Of a stretch of 64,000 nucleotides of DNA, positions 15,802 through 23,820 are shown piece after piece; positions within the stretch are counted from its first letter, which is position 1, and each line of letters opens with the position of its first letter. The notes under the pieces are model-generated. The model saw only the letters and a list, made by a program, of their open reading frames with translations, ran no database searches and was not told where the DNA came from. The DNA is from Cellulomonas aerilata. GTDB lineage: Bacteria; Actinomycetota; Actinomycetes; Actinomycetales; Cellulomonadaceae. The stretch is from positions 558,001 to 622,000 of the forward strand of contig NZ_BJYY01000001.1 in the NCBI RefSeq assembly GCF_007991755.1. Direction: 5' to 3'. Both the position numbers and the translations under genes were made by a program.

Positions 15802-16601
15802 GGTCCGGACGCCCCGGCGGCCCACGCGGGGCGGCGGCGCTCGCGGAAGGCCCGCACCCCCTCGTGGAAGTCCGCGCTGCCGTACACCTCGGTGTAGACG
15901 TCGTCCGAGCGCACCGCCGCGGCCAGGTCGTCCAGGCGCCGGCCGAAGGTCTTGGCCGCGGCGACGGACAGCGGCGCGCACACCACGACGCGCTCCACCA
16001 GCTCCGCCAGGACCGCGTCCAGCCTCTCGGCGGGCGCGACGGTCCGCACCAGCCCGGCGGCGAGCGCCTCGTCCGCGGTGGCCAGCCGCCCGGTCAGCAG
16101 CAGCTCGGTCGCCAGGGCGCGTCCCAGCGCGGCGCGCATCCGGGCGGTCGTCGCCGGTGACACGCAGTTGCCGAGCGTGCGGGCGACCGGCGCCCCGAAG
16201 ACCGCGGCCGGGGTCGCGTAGACGAGGTCGCAGCAGGCCACGATCGCCAGACCGCCCCCGACCGCCGGTCCGTCGACGAGCGCCACGACGGGCACCGGCA
16301 GCGCCCGCACCGCGTCCAGCACGGCGGTGATCTCGGCCTCGTAGGCGACGCCGTCCGCCCCGTCGGCGATGACCTCGAGGTCCGCGACGTCCGTCCCCGC
16401 CGCGAAGGCCCCGCCCGCCCCGCGGACGGCGACGACGCGGACCGTCGGGTCGGCGGCCAGGTCGAGGCAGTGCCGCCGCAGGTCGGCGTACATGGCCGAC
16501 GTCAGGGCGTTGCGCCGGCCTGGGTTGTCGAACGTGATGGTGGCCAGCGGTCCGGAGCGCACCAGCTCGGTGCGCCCCGGCCCGCTGTCGCCCTGCGTCA
16601 C
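15798..16601 (-). CDS. Crotonase-fold protein (enoyl-CoA hydratase/isomerase family)
   Basis: A 267-residue crotonase-superfamily protein: NPGRRNALTSAMY near residue 28, the oxyanion segment FAAGTDVADL (about 70) and GPAVGGGLAIVACCD (about 110). The residues equivalent to both catalytic glutamates of classical enoyl-CoA hydratase appear replaced (GGGLAI instead of GGGCEL; FGAPVARTLGN instead of GQPE). A different CoA-ester reaction than simple hydration is therefore likely. It is paralogous to the protein encoded at 21744-22538, sharing AGTD and PVARTLGNCV. It lies 28 bp after an RraA-like gene and is coupled to the hydrolase gene by a GTGA overlap. Confidence 0.85.
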   Translation of the reverse strand: MTQGDSGPGRTELVRSGPLATITFDNPGRRNALTSAMYADLRRHCLDLAADPTVRVVAVRGAGGAFAAGTDVADLEVIADGADGVAYEAEITAVLDAVRALPVPVVALVDGPAVGGGLAIVACCDLVYATPAAVFGAPVARTLGNCVSPATTARMRAALGRALATELLLTGRLATADEALAAGLVRTVAPAERLDAVLAELVERVVVCAPLSVAAAKTFGRRLDDLAAAVRSDDVYTEVYGSADFHEGVRAFRERRRPAWAAGASGP

Positions 16602-16629
16602 GCGGGCACCCGCGTGCAGTGCGGTCCGG

Positions 16630-17373
16630 TCACCGGACGCTCTCGTCGAGCTCCCAGCCCAGCGTCTGGTACATCCGCCGGCGGCCCGCCTTGTCGTTCT
16701 CGTTCTCCTGCCGGGCGTACTGCGCCACCTGCTCGGCCACCTCGAACGGCACGGCGATGACGCCGTCGCCGTCCCCGAGCACGATGTCGCCGTGCTTGAT
16801 CTGGACCCCGCCGACGCTCACCGGGATCTTGGCGGCCTCGTACTCCACCCGGCCCTGGGTCATGGCCTGGTTGCGGTACTGCGCGAAGATCGGCACGCCC
16901 TGCGCCCGGCACTCGTCGCGGTCCCGGCAGCCGCCGGAGGTGACGACCGCCGCGGCGCCCTTGATGTGCCAGTCGAGGGAGTTGTAGGACCCGATCTCCC
17001 CGACGCCGCAGTCCGGGGACTCGAGCACGACGATGTCGCCGGGCTCCAGCTCGGCGTCCCACGGGGAGTGCATGACCTCGCCGTACCAGTACTCGCGGGC
17101 CCACTTGGTGTAGTCCTCGCCGACGATCTGCGGGACCTGCTTCTGGCTGACCCGCGAGCGCACGGTGAACGCCGCCCCGCAGAACTTCATGCCCTCGGCG
17201 ATGGACTGAATGTCGCGGTGCACGCTGCCCTTGTTGGGCATGCCGATCCAGTCCAGCCCGTCGCGGACGTCCGACACCCGCAGCCCCTGGAACAGGGCCA
17301 CCAGCTCCTGCTTGGTCTTGGTGGTCCCCGTGGCGGGGCTCGTGCTCGTGCCGTTGTCGCTCGTCGTGGTCAT
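16630..17373 (-). CDS. RraA-like aldolase family protein (copy 1)
   Basis: A 247-residue member of the RraA/HMG-aldolase family, with a short disordered N-terminus. The conserved segment VVTSGGCRDRDECRAQG contains the Arg-Asp-x-x-Glu signature of 4-hydroxy-4-methyl-2-oxoglutarate/oxaloacetate-type divalent-metal aldolases, rather than RNase E-inhibitor RraA. These enzymes cleave 2-oxo-4-hydroxy acids to pyruvate or glyoxylate-type products. The ATG at 17373 follows GGAGACAGACG. It lies within the catabolic operon 86 bp after the aldehyde dehydrogenase gene; the gap has repeats. A second, diverged copy is at 28103-28867. Substrate unknown. Confidence 0.82.
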   Translation of the reverse strand: MTTTSDNGTSTSPATGTTKTKQELVALFQGLRVSDVRDGLDWIGMPNKGSVHRDIQSIAEGMKFCGAAFTVRSRVSQKQVPQIVGEDYTKWAREYWYGEVMHSPWDAELEPGDIVVLESPDCGVGEIGSYNSLDWHIKGAAAVVTSGGCRDRDECRAQGVPIFAQYRNQAMTQGRVEYEAAKIPVSVGGVQIKHGDIVLGDGDGVIAVPFEVAEQVAQYARQENENDKAGRRRMYQTLGWELDESVR

Positions 17374-17394
17374 GCTCGTCTGTCTCCTTCGACG

Positions 17395-17437
17395 TGGGTC
17401 GTGCGTGGTCGTCGTGCGTGGTGGTCGTCGTGCGTGA
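17395..17437. repeat. Short direct repeats between RraA-like and aldehyde dehydrogenase genes
   Basis: Three consecutive copies of a GTCGTGCGTG-containing unit of 12-16 bp fill the 86-bp gap. They look like replication-slippage expansion. No hairpin strong enough to call a terminator was seen. Confidence 0.6.
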
Positions 17438-17459
17438 CGTGCCGTGCTCGGTGCGCCGC

Positions 17460-18896
17460 CTACCAGCTCGCGGCGACGTACTTGGTCTCCGTGTACTCCA
17501 GCAACCCCTCCCCACTTCCCTCCCGGCCCAGCCCGCTCTCCTTGACGCCGCCGAACGGCGCGGCAGGGTCGGAGACGAGCCCGCGGTTCACCGCGACCAT
17601 CCCGGCCTCCAGCCGGTCGGCCACCCGCAGCGCCCGGCCGAGGTCGGCCGAGTAGACGTAGGACACGAGCCCGTACTCGGTGGCGTTCGCGGCCGCGATC
17701 GCCTCCTCGTCGCTGTCGACGACGACGACCGGCGCGACCGGGCCGAAGACCTCCTCGCGCAGGACGGCGGCGTCGGCGGGCACGTCGACGAGGACGGTCG
17801 GCGGGTAGAAGCACCCGTCACCGGCCCGGCCGCCGACGAGCGCGCGGGCCCCGCGCGCCACGGCGTCGTCGACCAGGCGGACGACCTTGTCCACGCTCGG
17901 GCGGTCCACGAGCGGGCCGCACTCGGTCCCGGGCTGCTTGCCGTCCCCCACCCGGATCGCGCCCATGCGGGCGGCGAGGCCGGCCGTGAACCGCTCGTGC
18001 ACGGACCGGTGGACGTAGAACCGGTTCGCCGCGGTGCACGCCTGACCGCCGTTGCGCATCTTGGCGACCATCGCCCCGTCGAGGGCGGCGTCGACGTCGG
18101 CGTCGGCCAGGACGAGGAACGGCGCGTTCCCGCCGAGCTCCAGCGCGCAGCGCAGCACCCGGTCGGCGGCCGTGCGCTGCAAGATCTTGCCGACCTCGGT
18201 GGATCCGGTGAACGACAGCATGCGCACCGCGGGGTGGTGCAGCATCGCGTCCACGACGGGGCCGGGGTCGGTGGTGGTCACCACGTTGACCACGCCCGCC
18301 GGGACGCCGGCCTCGGTGAGCAGGTCGGCCACGGCCAGCGCGGTCAGCGGGGTCTCGGCGGCGGGCTTGAGGACCGTGGTGCACCCGGCGGCCAGCGCGG
18401 GCGCGATCTTGCGGGTCGCCATGGCCGCCGGGAAGTTCCACGGCGTGATCAGCACCGCGACGCCGATCGGCTCGTGCCGCACGAGGATCTGGTTCGCCCC
18501 GCTCGGGGCGGTGGACAGGCGCCCGGGGATCCGCACCGCCTCCTCGGCGTACCACCGGAAGAACTCCGCGGCGTAGGCGACCTCGGACCGCGCGTCGGGG
18601 AGCGCCTTGCCGTTCTCGGTCGAGATGAGCAGCGCCAGCTCCTCGGCCCGGTCGGTCATCAGCTGCCACGCGCGACGCAGCACCTCCGCCCGCTGCCGCG
18701 GCGGTGTCGCGGCCCAGCCGGCGGCCGCGGCGACGGCGGCCTCCACCGCGTCGAGCGCGTCGTCCGGTCCGGCGTCGGTCACCGAGGCGACCACCGCGCC
18801 GGTGGCCGGGTCCTGGACGTCGAAGGTGGCGCCGGACGCCGCGGGGCGCCAGGCGCCGCCCACCAGCAGGCCGGTCGGTCCGGTCGTGGTCGTCAT
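17460..18896 (-). CDS. NAD(P)-dependent aldehyde dehydrogenase, succinate-semialdehyde-type
   Basis: A 478-residue aldehyde dehydrogenase with standard motifs: ITPWNFP (about residue 150), cofactor segment LSFTGSTEVGK (about 227), ELGGNAPF with Glu253, and GGQACTAANRF with catalytic Cys287. The overall pattern is closest to succinate/glutarate semialdehyde dehydrogenases, but related enzymes oxidise alpha-ketoglutarate semialdehyde or glycolaldehyde in sugar-acid pathways. Its start is one base after the stop of the Fe-alcohol dehydrogenase gene, so the two probably oxidise an alcohol to an acid in sequence. The ATG at 18896 gives the usual family length; upstream frame has no coding character. 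Confidence 0.9.
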   Translation of the reverse strand: MTTTTGPTGLLVGGAWRPAASGATFDVQDPATGAVVASVTDAGPDDALDAVEAAVAAAAGWAATPPRQRAEVLRRAWQLMTDRAEELALLISTENGKALPDARSEVAYAAEFFRWYAEEAVRIPGRLSTAPSGANQILVRHEPIGVAVLITPWNFPAAMATRKIAPALAAGCTTVLKPAAETPLTALAVADLLTEAGVPAGVVNVVTTTDPGPVVDAMLHHPAVRMLSFTGSTEVGKILQRTAADRVLRCALELGGNAPFLVLADADVDAALDGAMVAKMRNGGQACTAANRFYVHRSVHERFTAGLAARMGAIRVGDGKQPGTECGPLVDRPSVDKVVRLVDDAVARGARALVGGRAGDGCFYPPTVLVDVPADAAVLREEVFGPVAPVVVVDSDEEAIAAANATEYGLVSYVYSADLGRALRVADRLEAGMVAVNRGLVSDPAAPFGGVKESGLGREGSGEGLLEYTETKYVAASW

Positions 18897-18897
18897 G

Positions 18898-20295
18898 TCA
18901 GGCCACCCCTCTGCTCGGGCTCGGGCGCGCACCGGTCGGCACGGCGTCGTCGTGCGCTGCGTCGTCGTGCTGCTCGACCGGTCCGGCCGGGGACAGGTCC
19001 CCGCGGTGGGCGGCACGCAGGATGCTCAGCGCGGCCGCCTCGTCCAGCGGTCGCGGGTTGTTCTCGACGAGGCGTCGGGCGCTCATCGCCTCGTGCGCGG
19101 CCCACGCGAGCCGGTCCTCCGGCATCCCGAGCGCGTCCAGCGTCCGCGGGATGCCGACGGACGCGAGCAGGTCGGCGACCGCGGTGACGGCGGCATGCGC
19201 GCGCGTCGTGTCGTCGCTGCCGTCGCCGTCGTCCCTGCCCTCCCGGGCGGCGGCCGGCGTGCCCCCGGGCACCCCGGAGCTCAGCGCCCGGCCGACCTCC
19301 GCCAGCTCGGCGGTGCGGGCGGGGAGGTTGAAGGCCATGACGTACGGGATGAGCGTCCCCACGCCGATGCCGTGCGGGGTGTGGGTCAGTCCGCCGACGG
19401 GGTACTGCAGGGCGTGCGCGGCCGCGGTGCCCGCCGTCCCGAACGCGAGGCCGCCGGCGAGCGCGGCCAGCATCATGCCCGAGCGGGCGGCGAGGTCGTC
19501 GGGGTGCGAGCACGCCCGGGCGAGGTGGGCCGCGGCCTGGCGGATCCCCAGCAGCGCGAACGCGTCGGTCAGCTCGCCCTTGCCCACGAACACGCGGTCG
19601 GTGGACAGGTCGGGCGTCGGGGGGCGCCGGACGGCGGTGTACGCCTCGAGGCAGTGCACGAGGGCGTCCGCCCCGGCCGCCGCGCTGACCCCCGGCGGGC
19701 ACGACACGGTCAGCTCGGGGTCGCAGACGGCGGCCGCCGGGATGAGGTGCGGGCTGGAGATCCCGATCTTCATCGTGCGCTCGGGGTCGGCCAGCACCGC
19801 GACCGGCGTCACCTCCGACCCGGTGCCCGCGGTGGTGGGGACCGCGACGACGGGGACCACCGGACCGGGGACGCGGTTCTCGCCGTAGTAGTCCTGGGGG
19901 CGGCCGCCGTGCGCGAGGCACAGCGCGACGACCTTGGCCAGGTCGAGGCAGCTGCCGCCGCCGAACCCGACGACGACGTCGGCGGCGTGCGCACGGGCCT
20001 GCCGGGTCGCCTCCTCGACCTGGTCGACGGGCACCTCGGGCAGGGCCTGGTCGAAGACGTCCACCTCGACCCCCGCCGCGCGCAGGCCGTCCACGAGGTC
20101 GCGCAGGGCGGGGTCGGCGCCCAGCCGCGGGTCGGTGACGACGGTCGCCCTCGTGCCGTGGCGCAGCACGGCGCGGGGGACCGCGGCCCGCTGCCCGACG
20201 CCGAGGAGGATCTCCCGGGGGGCGCGCAGCAGCCCGAACAGGGGCAGGGGCGGCAGGGCCCCGGCCGCAGGTGGGGTGCGCTCAGGCTCGGTCAC
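18898..20295 (-). CDS. Iron-containing (group III) alcohol dehydrogenase
   Basis: A 465-residue Fe-ADH family enzyme. An NAD-binding GFGGGSCLD loop lies at about residue 110, then PTTAGTGSEVTPVAV near 155. Metal ligands are seen in GADALVHCLEAY (Asp and His, about 210) and GGLTHTPHGIGVG (His-x-x-His, about 305). It interconverts an alcohol and aldehyde or ketone with NAD(H). It has about 60 extra residues, mostly a charged insert around EGRDDGDGSDD and a His/Asp-rich C-terminal tail. Its first 14 bp overlap the gamma-carbonic-anhydrase-like gene, and the aldehyde dehydrogenase follows immediately. Confidence 0.9.
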   Translation of the reverse strand: MTEPERTPPAAGALPPLPLFGLLRAPREILLGVGQRAAVPRAVLRHGTRATVVTDPRLGADPALRDLVDGLRAAGVEVDVFDQALPEVPVDQVEEATRQARAHAADVVVGFGGGSCLDLAKVVALCLAHGGRPQDYYGENRVPGPVVPVVAVPTTAGTGSEVTPVAVLADPERTMKIGISSPHLIPAAAVCDPELTVSCPPGVSAAAGADALVHCLEAYTAVRRPPTPDLSTDRVFVGKGELTDAFALLGIRQAAAHLARACSHPDDLAARSGMMLAALAGGLAFGTAGTAAAHALQYPVGGLTHTPHGIGVGTLIPYVMAFNLPARTAELAEVGRALSSGVPGGTPAAAREGRDDGDGSDDTTRAHAAVTAVADLLASVGIPRTLDALGMPEDRLAWAAHEAMSARRLVENNPRPLDEAAALSILRAAHRGDLSPAGPVEQHDDAAHDDAVPTGARPSPSRGVA

Positions 20296-20857
20296 GGTCG
20301 TCTCCGGAGGTCGGCAGGGCCTGCGCGCTGCGGTGCACGGCGGTCAGGTCGAGGTAGGTGAGCGCGTTCACGCGCAGCCGCTCGAGCTCGTCGTCGGACA
20401 GCGGGCGGCGCACGACGGCGGGCACCCCGGCGACCAGCGACCGCGGGGGGATCTCCATGCCCTCCCGGACGACGGCGCCGGCGGCCACCAGGCTCTCGGC
20501 GCCCACCCGCGAGCCCGTGAGCAGGACGGCGCCCATCCCGACCAGGCTGCCGTCGCCCACGGTGCAGCCGTGCAGCACCGCCCGGTGCCCGACCGACACG
20601 TCGGCGCCGACGACGACGCCCCCGTGCTCGTCCGCGTGCGCGATCGTGCCGTCCTGCAGGTTGGACCGGTCGCCGACCTCGATCCGCGCGCCGTCGGCGC
20701 GCAGGACGCAGCCGTACCAGACGCTCGCCCGGCTGCCCAGGCGCACGTCGCCGACGAGGACCGCGCCCGGGGCGACCCAGGCGTCGGCGGCGACGACCGG
20801 GACTCGCTCGCCGATCCGCAGCACGACGGCCGGGGTGACGCCTGCGCCGTCGGTCAT
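20282..20857 (-). CDS. Gamma-carbonic-anhydrase-like hexapeptide-repeat protein
   Basis: A 191-residue left-handed beta-helix protein of the gamma-CA/YrdA/PaaY group: hexapeptide turns such as VLVGDVRLGSRASVWYGCVLR, and metal-binding histidines in GTIAHADEHGG and VSVGHRAVLHGCTVGDG (about residues 82 and 105). Members act as zinc or iron carbonic anhydrases or as CoA-thioesterases (PaaY in phenylacetate catabolism). In this CoA-enzyme-rich cluster a thioesterase-like role is plausible but unproven. The ATG overlaps the amidohydrolase stop (ATGA), and it overlaps the next gene by 14 bp. Confidence 0.85.
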   Translation of the reverse strand: MTDGAGVTPAVVLRIGERVPVVAADAWVAPGAVLVGDVRLGSRASVWYGCVLRADGARIEVGDRSNLQDGTIAHADEHGGVVVGADVSVGHRAVLHGCTVGDGSLVGMGAVLLTGSRVGAESLVAAGAVVREGMEIPPRSLVAGVPAVVRRPLSDDELERLRVNALTYLDLTAVHRSAQALPTSGDDRDRA

Positions 20858-21747
20858 GCCGGCGCCCCGGGGTGGGCCGCAGCCCGCGCCGTCAGGCCGT
20901 ACCAGCGGTCGGCCGTCCCGCCCTCGACCAGCGCGAGGTCGTCGTCGGACGCCCCCGCCTCGGCCAGCGCCCCGCGCAGGTCGGACCACGCCTGGCCGTA
21001 CGTCGCCCGCAGCAGCACGACCGGCCAGTTGCTGGCCAGCATCAGCCGGTCCGGGCCGAAAGACTCCAGCGCGTGCGCGACGTAGGGACGCAGGGCCTGC
21101 GGCTGCCAGGACGGCCACGCCGTGAGCGCGTCGATGCCGACGGACACCTTCAGCGCGACGCCCGGGCAGGCCGCGAGCCGGCTGACCAGGTCCGCCCACG
21201 GCTGCCGGCCGCCGGTGTCCAGCGGCGGCCGCGCGAGGTGGTCGACGACGACCCGCAGCTCGGGCACCGCCTGGGCCAGCCGCACCACGGCCTCCACCTG
21301 CTCGGCGGTCACCGGGACCACGTCCCAGGCCATGTCGCGGGACGCGACCTCGCGGAACAGCGCGAGCGACGCGGGGCTGGACAGCCACTCCATCGGGTCC
21401 CGCGCCACGAGGCAGCGCACCCCGCACCACGTGGCGTCGCCGGCGCGGTCGAGCTCGCGCCGGGCGGCGTCCGCGTCCTGCATCGGCAGCCATCCCACGA
21501 CCCCGGCCACCGTGGGGGTCGCGGCCGCGTAGGCGGCGAGCCGGTCGTTCTCCTGCGCGCTGTCGACCGACTGCATGAGCACGGTGGCGTCCACGCCGGC
21601 GGCCGCCAGCTCCGGCGCGAGGTCGTCGGGCCCGTAGTCGCGGTCGATGGACGCGTGCGCGGACGTGCGCCAGGACTGCTCCTCGGCCGCGACCTCCCAG
21701 AAGTGCTGGTGCGCGTCCACGGTCCGGTGTCGGCCGCTCTCGGTCAT
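20854..21747 (-). CDS. Amidohydrolase-superfamily lactonase-like protein (COG3618 type)
   Basis: A 297-residue TIM-barrel amidohydrolase resembling L-fucono-/L-rhamnono-lactonases and 2-pyrone-4,6-dicarboxylate hydrolase. VDAHQHFWE holds the N-terminal HxH (about residues 10-16), CLVARDP and VVDHLARPPL are in the middle, and LMLASNWPVVLL is near the C-terminus. Many relatives have Asp in the last motif (SDWP) where this one has Asn. It probably opens a sugar- or aromatic-derived lactone. Its gene overlaps both neighbours by ATGA, lying between the second crotonase and the gamma-CA-like gene in the catabolic operon. Confidence 0.82.
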   Translation of the reverse strand: MTESGRHRTVDAHQHFWEVAAEEQSWRTSAHASIDRDYGPDDLAPELAAAGVDATVLMQSVDSAQENDRLAAYAAATPTVAGVVGWLPMQDADAARRELDRAGDATWCGVRCLVARDPMEWLSSPASLALFREVASRDMAWDVVPVTAEQVEAVVRLAQAVPELRVVVDHLARPPLDTGGRQPWADLVSRLAACPGVALKVSVGIDALTAWPSWQPQALRPYVAHALESFGPDRLMLASNWPVVLLRATYGQAWSDLRGALAEAGASDDDLALVEGGTADRWYGLTARAAAHPGAPA

Positions 21748-22538
21748 CGTCCCCTCCAGGTGGGTGCTCGGTGCTCGAGGAACGCCGCCACGCCCTCGCG
21801 GAAGTCGGCGCTGCCGTAGCAGCGCTCGAGCAGGTCGTCGGCCTGCACGGCCAGGGCGGCCGCGTGCAGCCGCCGGTCCATCTCCTTCATCGCCGCGACG
21901 CTCAGCGGCGCGTTGCCGGCGAGCCGGGACACGAGGTCGGCGACGGTCTCCTCCAGCGCGTCCGGCGCGACCACGGCGTGCACGAACCCGCTCTCGCGCG
22001 CCTCCTCGGCGCCGAGCAGGCGCGCGGTGAGCAGCAGGGTCATCGCCCGGGACACCCCGAGCCGGTGCTGCAGCCGGGCCACCACCGCGGCCGGGACGCA
22101 GTTGCCCAGCGTCCGGGCCACCGGGACGCCGAACCGGGCGTCCGGCGTCGCGACCAGGACGTCGCAGGTGGCGGCGACCGCGAGCCCGGCGCCGACGGCT
22201 GGACCGGACACCACCCCGACCACGGGCACCCGCAGCGCCAGGAGCGCGGAGAGCACCCGGGCGACCCGGTGCTCGTAGGCGACTCCCTGCGCCCCGTCGG
22301 TGAAGTCGCGGAACCCGCGGATGTCCGTCCCCGCCGCGAACGCGGGACCGTCACCGCGGATCACCACCACGCGCAGCGTGGGATCGGCGTCGACGCGCTC
22401 GCACATCGCGAGGAGCTGGTCGTACATGGCCCAGGTGATCGCGTTGCGCCGGGCCGGGTTGGACAGCACGGCGTGCAGCACGTCCCCTGCGCGGTGCACC
22501 CGGACGCCGGGCTCCGCACCGTCCGCGTCGTCGGTCAT
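21744..22538 (-). CDS. Crotonase-fold protein, second copy
   Basis: A 264-residue crotonase-superfamily protein, paralogous to the one at 15798-16601. NPARRNAITWAMYDQ is near residue 28, FAAGTDIRGF at about 67, GPAVGAGLAVAATCD at about 105, and FGVPVARTLGNCVPA thereafter. As in its paralogue, the two glutamates of enoyl-CoA hydratase seem absent (GAGLAV; VPVA), so its reaction on a CoA thioester may be unusual. ATGA overlaps couple it to the CaiB-type CoA-transferase before it and the amidohydrolase after it, suggesting it acts directly on the acyl-CoA that the transferase makes. Confidence 0.86.
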   Translation of the reverse strand: MTDDADGAEPGVRVHRAGDVLHAVLSNPARRNAITWAMYDQLLAMCERVDADPTLRVVVIRGDGPAFAAGTDIRGFRDFTDGAQGVAYEHRVARVLSALLALRVPVVGVVSGPAVGAGLAVAATCDVLVATPDARFGVPVARTLGNCVPAAVVARLQHRLGVSRAMTLLLTARLLGAEEARESGFVHAVVAPDALEETVADLVSRLAGNAPLSVAAMKEMDRRLHAAALAVQADDLLERCYGSADFREGVAAFLEHRAPTWRGR

Positions 22539-23737
22539 CGCTCGGTGCTCGCCTCGAGGTCGGCCGGCTCGCGGCCCAGCACCTCGGCGTTGTGCTCGCC
22601 GAGCAGGGGCGGCGGGCGGCGGATCGTGGGCGGTGTCGCGCTGAGCCGCAGCGGCGAGGCCAGCACCCGCACGCGCCCCTCCACCGGGTGCTCCATCTCC
22701 GCGACCATGCCGCGCGCCTTCACGTGCGGGTCGTCCTCGAGCACCTGCCGGTAGTCCTGTATCGGACCGGCCGGGACACCGGCAGCCAGCAGGACGTCGA
22801 CCCACACGGCGGTGGGGCGCTGCGTGGTGCGCTCCTCCAGCGCCGCGACGAGCTCGGGGAGGTTCTGCATCCGGCCGACGTTGGTGGCGAAGCGCGGGTC
22901 GGTGACCAGCCCGTCCACCTCCAGCGCGGTGCACAGCCGCTGCCACAGGCGCTGGTTGTTCGCGCCCACCGTGACGTACCCGTCGCTCGTGGCCAGCGCC
23001 TGGTAAGGAGCCGACATGCGGTTCGCCGACCCGGTCTTCTGCGGGGTGCGACCGGTCTGCCACAGCTCGGTCGACTCCCACACGGCGAGCGCGAGGGCCG
23101 AGTCGAACAGCGACGCCTCGACGCTCTGCCCGCGCCCGGTGCTGCGGGCGCTGATCCACGCGGCGAGGATGCCGATCGCGCAGAACAGCCCCGACCCGAG
23201 GTCCGCGACCGGGATGCCGGACTTGACCGGCCGGCCGCCGGGCTCCCCGGTGATGCTCATGACGCCGCTCATCGCCTGCGCGATGAGGTCGTAGCCCGGC
23301 CGGGCGGCGTACGGGCCCGTGAGCCCGAACCCGGAGATGCTGGCGTAGACGATCGCCGGGTTGATCTCGGCCAGCGTCGCGTAGTCCACGCCGAGCCGTG
23401 CCGCGACGCCGGGCCGCCAGTTCTCGACCACGACGTCGGCGGTGCGCACCAGGCGCAGGAACGCCTCCAGGCCCTCCGCCGACTTCAGGTCCAGGGCGAC
23501 GCTGCGCTTGTTCCGGTTCAGCGCCATGAACGCCAGGCTGTCCTCGCCGATCCCGGAGAGCCCCCAGGACCGCCGCGTCTGGTCCCCCGAGTCCGGGTTC
23601 TCCACCTTGATCACGTCCGCGCCGAGGTCGGCCAGCACCATCGTGCAGTAGGGCCCGGCCATGACCTGCGTCAGGTCGAGGACCACCATCCCCGCCAGGG
23701 CGCCGTCGCCGGCCCCGGGTCCGTTGTCCTGATCCAC
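22535..23737 (-). CDS. CaiB/BaiF (class III) CoA-transferase
   Basis: A 400-residue family III CoA-transferase: GMVVLDLTQVMAGPYCTM at the N-terminus, DLGADVIKVENP (about residue 38), the catalytic Asp in RPGYDLIAQAMSG (about 148), and EASLFDSALALAVWE (about 205). It moves CoA from an acyl-CoA donor to a carboxylic acid, giving the CoA ester probably used by the coupled crotonase. The ATG at 23737 is 83 bp below a strong hairpin that ends the transporter transcript, so this may be the first gene of a separate sub-operon of nine genes, or be transcribed by read-through. Confidence 0.92.
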   Translation of the reverse strand: MDQDNGPGAGDGALAGMVVLDLTQVMAGPYCTMVLADLGADVIKVENPDSGDQTRRSWGLSGIGEDSLAFMALNRNKRSVALDLKSAEGLEAFLRLVRTADVVVENWRPGVAARLGVDYATLAEINPAIVYASISGFGLTGPYAARPGYDLIAQAMSGVMSITGEPGGRPVKSGIPVADLGSGLFCAIGILAAWISARSTGRGQSVEASLFDSALALAVWESTELWQTGRTPQKTGSANRMSAPYQALATSDGYVTVGANNQRLWQRLCTALEVDGLVTDPRFATNVGRMQNLPELVAALEERTTQRPTAVWVDVLLAAGVPAGPIQDYRQVLEDDPHVKARGMVAEMEHPVEGRVRVLASPLRLSATPPTIRRPPPLLGEHNAEVLGREPADLEASTER

Positions 23738-23772
23738 TCGTGCCTCTCCTCGACTCGGTCGGTGCCGCCGGT

Positions 23773-23806
23773 GGTGGTCCGGCGCGCCGGAGCGCGCCGG
23801 ACCACC
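23773..23806 (-). terminator. Hairpin between sugar-binding-protein gene and CoA-transferase gene
   Basis: A perfect 15-bp stem (23773-23787 with 23792-23806) and CGGA tetraloop lies 15 bp after the binding-protein stop. It would end or attenuate the transporter transcript, or protect its 3' end so that the binding-protein mRNA stays abundant. Confidence 0.8.
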
Positions 23807-23820
23807 GGGTCAGCGCTGCG

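Noticed and set aside
15798-16601. Assignment of the crotonases as MenB-like or as standard enoyl-CoA hydratases
   Set aside because: They lack MenB signatures seen at 34989-35954 and both catalytic glutamates of hydratases.
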